Shown one piece after another: positions 1 through 3,749 of a stretch of DNA of 5,079 nt (positions within the stretch are counted from its first letter, which is position 1; each line of letters starts with the position of its first letter). Made by a program: the position numbers and the translations under genes. The notes beneath the pieces were generated by a model, which searched no databases, was not told where the DNA came from, and saw nothing but the letters and a program-made list of their open reading frames with translations. The stretch comes from Clostridiaceae bacterium (GTDB taxonomy: Bacteria; Bacillota; Clostridia; Clostridiales; Clostridiaceae): positions 1 through 5,079 of the forward strand of contig DOKV01000160.1 of assembly GCA_003510765.1 (NCBI GenBank), given 5' to 3'.

Positions 1-17
1 GAAGTTTCCAAGGATGA

Positions 18-60
18 CATTTTGAAACCTTTACATTTTCAAAACCTCTTTTTGTAAACC
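18..60. repeat. Three imperfect AT-rich direct repeats downstream of rsuA
   Basis: On the plus strand three related words occur: CATTTTGAAACC (18-29), CATTTTCAAAACC (34-46) and CTTTTTGTAAACC (48-60). They lie in the 61 bases after the rsuA stop. No convincing terminator hairpin is seen here: TTTACA/TGTAAA arms exist but are short with a 17-nt loop. The repeats could be low-complexity coincidence or regulatory sites of whatever lies further left. Confidence 0.35.
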
Positions 61-61
61 A

Positions 62-784
62 TTAACTATTTCCATTTTTTAGGAGAGCCAACTCCTCTTC
101 CGTGAGTTCTCTGAATTCTCCTTCCTCCAGCTCCTCATCCAGGATCAAAGGCCCAAAGGAAACCCGCTGTAGATAGGTCACTTCATTCTCTCTAGCAAGG
201 AACATGCGCTTCACCTGATGAAACTTTCCTTCTCTTAGGGTCACATGAACTTCTCTTTTGTCTTCTTCAGAAATCTTCAGTCCTGCAGGCATGCATTTAT
301 AGCCATCTCCTAGGACTACACCCTTCTCAAAAGCTTTGATATCTTCCTCTTTGGCCTCTTCTTTCAAATACACATAGTATACCTTGTCCACATGATTTTT
401 GGGGGACAAGAGCTTGTGATTCAGCTCTCCATCATTGGTTAACAAAAGGAGCCCCACGGTGTCTTTGTCCAGCCTCCCCACCGGTGCAGGATCAAAAGCT
501 TTGTAATCAAAGGGTAGTAGGTCCACCACCGTTTGATCATGATTGTCAAAGGTTGCCGACACCACCCCTTGGGGCTTGTTCATGAGAAGGTAGATGTATT
601 TCCGATAATAGACCTCTTCCCCTTCTATGACAATCTTGGCCTCCTCTGGGTCCACCTTATATCCTGGGTCTGTCACCAAGGTGTCATCCACGGTGACGGT
701 TTTCTTTTTGATTTTCTCTTTGATTTCTTTTCGGCTGCCAAAGCCCATATTAGACAGTACTTTATCAATGCGTTCTACGGCCAT
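62..784 (-). CDS. rsuA: 16S rRNA pseudouridine synthase, RsuA type
   Basis: A 240-residue enzyme predicted to isomerise a uridine to pseudouridine in rRNA. By homology to RsuA the target is the position equivalent to U516 of 16S rRNA in the small subunit. Seen: an N-terminal S4 RNA-binding domain (about residues 3-50, with RIDKVLSNMGFGSRKE), a linker with the NKPQGVVSAT strand (69-78), and the catalytic motif GRLDKDTVGLLLLTNDG (103-119) with Asp106 as the expected nucleophile. LSPKNHVDKVYYV follows (126-138), and the EGKFHQVKRM motif (185-194) is also present. Length and domain order are those of full-length family members. The LSPKxHVDKxYxV stretch favours RsuA over RluB/RluE/RluF, but rRNA target assignment by sequence is never certain. 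The ATG start is supported by GGGAGG at 790-795 with a 5-nt spacer. It lies 90 nt downstream of pgi behind a weak hairpin. No clear promoter of its own is visible, so read-through from pgi is possible. Confidence 0.93.
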   Translation of the reverse strand: MAVERIDKVLSNMGFGSRKEIKEKIKKKTVTVDDTLVTDPGYKVDPEEAKIVIEGEEVYYRKYIYLLMNKPQGVVSATFDNHDQTVVDLLPFDYKAFDPAPVGRLDKDTVGLLLLTNDGELNHKLLSPKNHVDKVYYVYLKEEAKEEDIKAFEKGVVLGDGYKCMPAGLKISEEDKREVHVTLREGKFHQVKRMFLARENEVTYLQRVSFGPLILDEELEEGEFRELTEEELALLKNGNS

Positions 785-825
785 GATATCCTCCCTTTCC
801 TCTCCCTTGAGGGTCCTCTAGTCGC

Positions 826-850
826 AAAAGGCCCGGAAAACTCCGAGCCT
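826..850 (-). terminator. Candidate weak intrinsic terminator after pgi
   Basis: On the minus strand, AGGCTCGGA (850-842), a 4-nt loop and TCCGGGCCT (837-829) form a 9-bp stem with one G-T wobble, starting about 25 nt after the pgi stop codon. The T-run after the stem is only about four bases (829-826) before G/C bases resume. Termination is therefore probably partial, and some transcripts could continue into rsuA. Confidence 0.6.
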
Positions 851-874
851 ACTTTGCTTCCTTACACCCTCTTT

Positions 875-2215
875 TTACAATCTCTTTTCCAAGGCTTCTT
901 TCAGTTCTTCAAAGCCTGGCTTCCCTAAGAGGGCAAACATGTTCTTCTTGTAATCTTCTACCCCTGGTTGATCAAAGGGGTTGATGCCAAGGAGATATCC
1001 ACCAATGGCATTGGCCAGTTCAAAGAAGTAGACCATATACCCAAAGCTCTTTTCCTTCTTATCTTTTAAGGTCAAGACAATATTGGGCACGCCACCATCG
1101 ATGTGTGCAAGAAGGGTACCTTTGAAGGCATTCTTGTTCACTTCATCCATGGTTTTACCCGCGAGGAAGTTTAACCCATCTAAGTTGTCTTCATTGGCTT
1201 CAATGGTATAGCTGGAATTCATTTCTTCCACATGAATCACCGTTTCAAAGATGTTTCTCTTTCCGTCTTGAATAAACTGTCCCATGGAATGAAGATCCGT
1301 GGAGAAATTCACAGAGGCTGGGAAAATCCCCTTGCCATCTTTCCCATGACTTTCGCCAAAGAGCTGTTTCCACCATTCAGAGAAATAGGTCAGTTGTGGC
1401 TCATAGTTCACCAGAATTTCTGTGTCTTTGCCACGAAGGTGTAACACATGTCTTGCTGCTGCATAAGCATAGCAAGGATTGTCCTTGACGGAGTCTTTTT
1501 GGAAATCTCCATGGGCAAGCTTTGCCCCAGCCAAAATGGCGTCGGTGTCGATGCCTGCACAAGCAATGGGTAGTAAGCCCACTGGCGTTAGTACGGTGAA
1601 GCGTCCGCCCACATCATCTGGTACCACAAAACTCTCATAGCCTTCTTCATTAGCCAAGCTCTTCAACGCTCCCCGAGCTTTGTCTGTGGTGGCATAAATT
1701 CTTCTGGCTGCTTCTTTCTTCCCATACTTCTTTTCCATGAAGTCCTTCATGATTCTAAAGGCCACAGCTGGTTCTGTGGTGGTCCCAGATTTACTGATGA
1801 CATTCACAGAGACGTCTTTCCCTTCCAGCATCTCCAATAAATCATTCAGGTAGTCTCCGGATATATTTTGTCCCAGGAAATAAATCTCTGGGCTTTGTCT
1901 CTTTTCCTTTGGTAGGGCATTGTAAAAATGATGACTCATCATTTCTATGGCTGCCTTGGCGCCTAAATAAGATCCCCCGATGCCGATGACAATGAGGACA
2001 TCTGAATCCTTTCGGATCTTTTCTGCAGAAGCTTTCACCCTTTGATACTCCTCTTGGTCTAACTCTACAGGAAGATCTACCCATCCGAGGAAATCACTGC
2101 CAGGACCGGTCTTTTCCTTTAATAGTCTATGGGCGGTTTTCACCATGGGATCCACATACTCAATTTCATGATCTCTTATAAAACCCTCTAATTTTTTCAA
2201 ATCCACTTGTAACAT
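875..2215 (-). CDS. pgi: Glucose-6-phosphate isomerase
   Basis: A 446-residue cytoplasmic enzyme interconverting glucose-6-phosphate and fructose-6-phosphate, in glycolysis and gluconeogenesis. Seen: two SIS sugar-phosphate domains. The first holds [12 protein letters not shown] (78-89) and the phosphate loop [10 protein letters not shown] (141-150). The first PGI signature is [14 protein letters not shown] (200-213), and [11 protein letters not shown] (286-296) contains the expected catalytic Glu288. LHSMGQ follows with His309, and the C-terminal signature [13 protein letters not shown] (411-423) ends in the active-site Lys423. Length matches the short Bacillus/Clostridium form of about 450 residues. 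All key residues are present. The ATG start is forced because an in-frame TAA lies immediately upstream. Its ribosome binding site is weak: GGTG at 2224-2227 with an 8-nt spacer, and GAAAGG at 2230-2235, which is too far away at 14 nt. A strong extended -10 lies about 43 nt upstream of the start. The gene is probably the first of its transcription unit and is followed by a weak terminator, then rsuA. Confidence 0.98.
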   Translation of the reverse strand: MLQVDLKKLEGFIRDHEIEYVDPMVKTAHRLLKEKTGPGSDFLGWVDLPVELDQEEYQRVKASAEKIRKDSDVLIVIGIGGSYLGAKAAIEMMSHHFYNALPKEKRQSPEIYFLGQNISGDYLNDLLEMLEGKDVSVNVISKSGTTTEPAVAFRIMKDFMEKKYGKKEAARRIYATTDKARGALKSLANEEGYESFVVPDDVGGRFTVLTPVGLLPIACAGIDTDAILAGAKLAHGDFQKDSVKDNPCYAYAAARHVLHLRGKDTEILVNYEPQLTYFSEWWKQLFGESHGKDGKGIFPASVNFSTDLHSMGQFIQDGKRNIFETVIHVEEMNSSYTIEANEDNLDGLNFLAGKTMDEVNKNAFKGTLLAHIDGGVPNIVLTLKDKKEKSFGYMVYFFELANAIGGYLLGINPFDQPGVEDYKKNMFALLGKPGFEELKEALEKRL

Positions 2216-2257
2216 TTATTTTACACCAGCCTTTCATGTTCTTTTGTTCACGGTGAT

Positions 2258-2276
2258 ATTATACCACAGGACCAAA
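2258..2276 (-). promoter_or_regulatory. Extended -10 promoter of pgi
   Basis: On the minus strand, TATAAT (2263-2258) is preceded by TG and one base, giving TGGTATAAT, a perfect extended -10. At 16-18 nt spacing I find no good -35 hexamer, which fits an extended -10 promoter. Transcription would start around 2251, leaving a leader of about 36 nt before the pgi ATG. The -10 sits within an imperfect palindrome, GTGGTATAATATCAC (2267-2253). The upstream bases closely match those before the second cstR gene. Confidence 0.75.
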
Positions 2277-2297
2277 GACGGAGCGTATAGAAACACA

Positions 2298-2801
2298 TCA
2301 AAAGATTGCACCCTTTGCCAAAAGCTTAGCCTGGCAGCAAGAAGAGACTTTCCCTCGAAGAATGCTTCGCACCGTATCCACGCGCCTTCTTCTGGCCACT
2401 TCTTTCTTGCAGCTACTACAGTACAGAAGATACCCTTTCTTTTTCACTTGGGGCACCAGTTCTTTAAAGTAGGTATGACTGCCAATGCCAAGCTTCAAAC
2501 AAGTTTCCTTAAAGACCTCATCATGATGATGATTCACCTGGTCCTTCACATTGGCATAGAAATGGGCATACTCATGAAGGATCACTTCTCTCACCACTCC
2601 CTCCTCATAACGTCCGGATAAAAGCACCTCGGCGAAGCGAAACTCATGGGGGAGGAGTTTGCCTTCCTTGATTTTAAAATAGAAGGTGCCCATGGTTTTC
2701 ACCATTTTGGTGCTGATGGTCACTGGAACGTCTTCGCAAGGCATGCCTGCCCGTTCTCCAGTTTCCTTTAATAATGCCTTCACCTCGGCCAAGGACCACA
2801 C
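2298..2801 (-). CDS. SprT-family zinc metalloprotease-like protein
   Basis: A protein of about 167 residues of the SprT-like family, related to the protease domain of eukaryotic Spartan, which cleaves DNA-crosslinked proteins. The substrate of bacterial members is unclear. Numbered from the longer GTG start at 2810 (170 residues), the zincin motif HEYAH is at 79-83 with catalytic Glu80. The third zinc ligand is probably His96 in NHHHDEVFK (93-101). A short C-terminal zinc-ribbon-like tail has CSSC (131-134), a basic stretch ARRRRVDTVR, and Cys158-Cys159. The second ribbon knuckle is a CC pair, not the CxxC I expect in this family. Two GTG starts are possible. The one at 2801 is preferred because AAAGGGTG (2815-2808) then sits 6 nt upstream, whereas at 2810 the AAAGG would touch the start codon. 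It follows a CstR-like regulator by 26 nt (17 nt to the longer start), with no terminator between, so the two are probably cotranscribed. No terminator is seen after its TGA, so transcripts may run into the pgi promoter region. Confidence 0.88.
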   Translation of the reverse strand: MWSLAEVKALLKETGERAGMPCEDVPVTISTKMVKTMGTFYFKIKEGKLLPHEFRFAEVLLSGRYEEGVVREVILHEYAHFYANVKDQVNHHHDEVFKETCLKLGIGSHTYFKELVPQVKKKGYLLYCSSCKKEVARRRRVDTVRSILRGKVSSCCQAKLLAKGAIF

Positions 2802-2827
2802 TTTATTCACCCTTTACGCCCACTTTC

Positions 2828-3082
2828 CTACTTTATTTTAAAAATCAGCGCCAAGGCTTCTTCCAGCTGCTCTTTACCAATTTCTTCTCCTTCTTTCACC
2901 ACACAGTTTAAAAGGTTCTCTGTAACCATGAGATGGATCACCTTCTCTACGCTGGCTTTCACTGCAGCGAGCTGAATCACCACTTCCTTACAATCTCTTT
3001 CTTCTTCAATCATTTTGCTGATGCCTCGAAGCTGCCCCTCTGCGCGATGGATTCGATTCATCATTTTTTGCTTATCTGCCAA
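2828..3082 (-). CDS. cstR: CstR-like persulfide-sensing repressor, copy 1 (CsoR/FrmR superfamily)
   Basis: An 84-residue all-helical DNA-binding regulator of the CsoR/RcnR/FrmR (DUF156) superfamily, which act as tetrameric repressors. Seen: the N-terminal NRIHRAEGQLRGI helix (9-21), Cys31 in ERDCKEVV, and ENLLNC (55-60) ending in Cys60. In copper-sensing CsoR the ligands are Cys-His-Cys. Here the His position is Asn56, so Cu(I) binding is unlikely. Cys31 and Cys60 fit CstR, whose two cysteines react with persulfides to form inter-subunit sulfur bridges that release DNA. The persulfide role is inferred from these residues and the neighbours. The start is TTG, chosen because AAAGGAG lies 7 nt upstream; the next in-frame ATG (residue 7) would remove part of helix 1 and has no such site. 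It has its own promoter, follows the terminator of the neighbouring sulfur operon, and precedes a SprT gene. It is about 58% identical (49 of 84, hand count) to the paralogue at 3197-3454. Confidence 0.93.
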   Translation of the reverse strand: MADKQKMMNRIHRAEGQLRGISKMIEEERDCKEVVIQLAAVKASVEKVIHLMVTENLLNCVVKEGEEIGKEQLEEALALIFKIK

Positions 3083-3089
3083 ACTTACT

Positions 3090-3096
3090 CTCCTTT
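3090..3096 (-). promoter_or_regulatory. Ribosome binding site fixing the TTG start of cstR copy 1
   Basis: AAAGGAG on the minus strand, 7 nt before TTG at 3082. This near-ideal site decides for the TTG over the downstream ATG codons. Confidence 0.8.
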
Positions 3097-3123
3097 ATGC
3101 CTAAACGGTTCTTTTACCTTCTC

Positions 3124-3153
3124 ATTATACCAAAAAACCAGACCCCTTGGCAT
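3124..3153 (-). promoter_or_regulatory. Promoter of the cstR copy 1 - sprT unit
   Basis: On the minus strand, TATAAT (3129-3124) is preceded by TGG, giving a perfect extended -10. A poor -35 candidate, ATGCCA (3153-3148, 4 of 6 matches to TTGACA), lies 18 nt upstream. The predicted transcript starts near 3117, with a leader of about 35 nt. The promoter begins directly after the T-run of the upstream operon's terminator, so the second cstR is an independent unit. An inverted repeat, ATGCCAA (3153-3147) and TTGGTAT (3133-3127), brackets the -35/-10 spacer. It is a candidate repressor operator, but it is unproven. Confidence 0.78.
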
Positions 3154-3191
3154 AAAAAAATGCACCTCTGGGGTATTTCTCCCAAAGGTGC
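3154..3191 (-). terminator. Intrinsic terminator of the sulfur operon
   Basis: On the minus strand, GCACCTTTGGG (3191-3181), an 8-nt loop and CCCAGAGGTGC (3172-3162) form an 11-bp stem with a single G-T wobble. An A and seven T residues follow (3160-3154). The stem begins 5 nt after the TAA of cstR copy 2. It is a textbook Rho-independent terminator that separates the two cstR genes into different transcripts. Confidence 0.93.
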
Positions 3192-3196
3192 TTCCT

Positions 3197-3454
3197 TTAG
3201 CCTCGGCTTTTGAAAATTAATTTCAAAGCCGCTTCTACTTTATCTTTTTGTTCTTCCGTGTTTTCCTCTGTGACGCAACTTAAAAGATTCTCTGTAACCA
3301 TTAAGGTGATGACTTTATCTATGCCCGCTTTCACAGCAGACAACTGGGTCACCACATCTTGGCATCCACGATCTTCTTCAATCATCCTAGAAATGCCCCG
3401 GATTTGCCCTTCTAATCTCGACAGACGGTTCACATAATTTTTTCTATCGTCCAA
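3197..3454 (-). CDS. cstR: CstR-like persulfide-sensing repressor, copy 2 (CsoR/FrmR superfamily)
   Basis: An 85-residue paralogue of the regulator at 2828-3082, last gene of the CoA-persulfide reductase/rhodanese operon. Seen: NRLSRLEGQIRGI (9-21), Cys31 in DRGCQDVV, Asn56 and Cys60 in ENLLSC (55-60). This is the CstR pattern, without the His of copper-binding CsoR. It probably represses its own operon until persulfides modify Cys31/Cys60. The open frame reaches back to 3502, with ATG at 3496 and 3463 also possible. I chose TTG at 3454 because AGAGGAG (3470-3464) is then 9 nt upstream, whereas it would abut the ATG at 3463. The resulting N-terminus (MDDRKNYVNR) also aligns residue for residue with copy 1 (MADKQKMMNR), placing the cysteines at 31 and 60 in both. 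It overlaps the rhodanese gene by 11 nt, suggesting translational coupling. The C-terminal tail after residue 61 is the least conserved part between the copies. Confidence 0.93.
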   Translation of the reverse strand: MDDRKNYVNRLSRLEGQIRGISRMIEEDRGCQDVVTQLSAVKAGIDKVITLMVTENLLSCVTEENTEEQKDKVEAALKLIFKSRG

Positions 3455-3749
3455 ACTCCACATCTCCTCTGTACGCGGACATGCCTCCCATAACATTGAC
3501 AATTTTAAAGCCCTGCTGCGCCATATATTTTGCAGCCATGGAAGATCTTGCTCCGGATAAACAGATCACGTGCCACTCTTTGCTCTTATCTAGTGCATTC
3601 ATCTTGGTGGGAATATCCCCCAGTGCAATGTGCGTCGCGCCTTTGATATGTCCAGAAACAAACTCATCCTCTTCTCTCACATCCAGTACATGCAGGGATC
3701 CTTTTTTCAAAAGCTGCTCAAACTCAGCCATCATCACAGAATTAAACAA
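3444..3749 (-). CDS. Single-domain rhodanese sulfurtransferase
   Basis: A 101-residue cytoplasmic rhodanese domain, without signal peptide or membrane segment. It should carry sulfane sulfur as a cysteine persulfide and pass it to a thiol acceptor. Seen: LDVREEDEFVSGHIKGATHI (22-41), the typical first half, and the active-site loop CLSGARS (63-69) with catalytic Cys63 and Arg68. The closing VMGGMSAY segment is at 86-93. The domain is complete for the short GlpE/PspE-like class. The proposed start is TTG at 3749, 10 nt after AGAGGAG (3766-3760); GTG/ATG codons at 3737, 3734 and 3731 are alternatives without a good site. The TTG start overlaps the upstream reductase gene by 8 nt, so the two are surely cotranscribed. 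Together with the rhodanese domain fused to that reductase, the operon has two sulfurtransferase modules with different loops (CASGQRS and CLSGARS), probably with different partners. The physiological donor and acceptor cannot be read from the sequence. Confidence 0.95.
   Translation of the reverse strand: MFNSVMMAEFEQLLKKGSLHVLDVREEDEFVSGHIKGATHIALGDIPTKMNALDKSKEWHVICLSGARSSMAAKYMAQQGFKIVNVMGGMSAYRGDVEFGR
3464..3470 (-). promoter_or_regulatory. Ribosome binding site fixing the TTG start of cstR copy 2
   Basis: AGAGGAG on the minus strand, inside the end of the rhodanese gene. It directly abuts the ATG at 3463 (zero spacing) but is 9 nt from the TTG at 3454, which supports the TTG as start. 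Confidence 0.72.

Noticed and set aside
533..928. 131-residue open frame on the plus strand across the rsuA start and pgi end
   Set aside because: It lies antisense to two well-supported genes, shows no family motif and runs through a terminator-like hairpin. It is a shadow frame.
1842..2084. 80-residue minus-strand frame inside pgi
   Set aside because: It is an alternative frame of pgi codons, with composition (many Arg/Cys/His) typical of a frame shadow.
2166..2237. Possible 23-codon leader peptide overlapping the pgi start (ATG at 2237 on the minus strand)
   Set aside because: There is no ribosome binding site before it and no attenuator-like structure. It is most likely chance.
2244..2621. 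125-residue open frame on the plus strand opposite the SprT gene
   Set aside because: It is antisense to the HEYAH-containing gene, has no recognisable domain and begins in the pgi promoter region.
2828..3454. Reading the two small regulators as copper-sensing CsoR
   Set aside because: The His of the Cys-His-Cys copper site is Asn in both, and there is no copper ATPase or CopZ nearby. The neighbours are sulfurtransferases.
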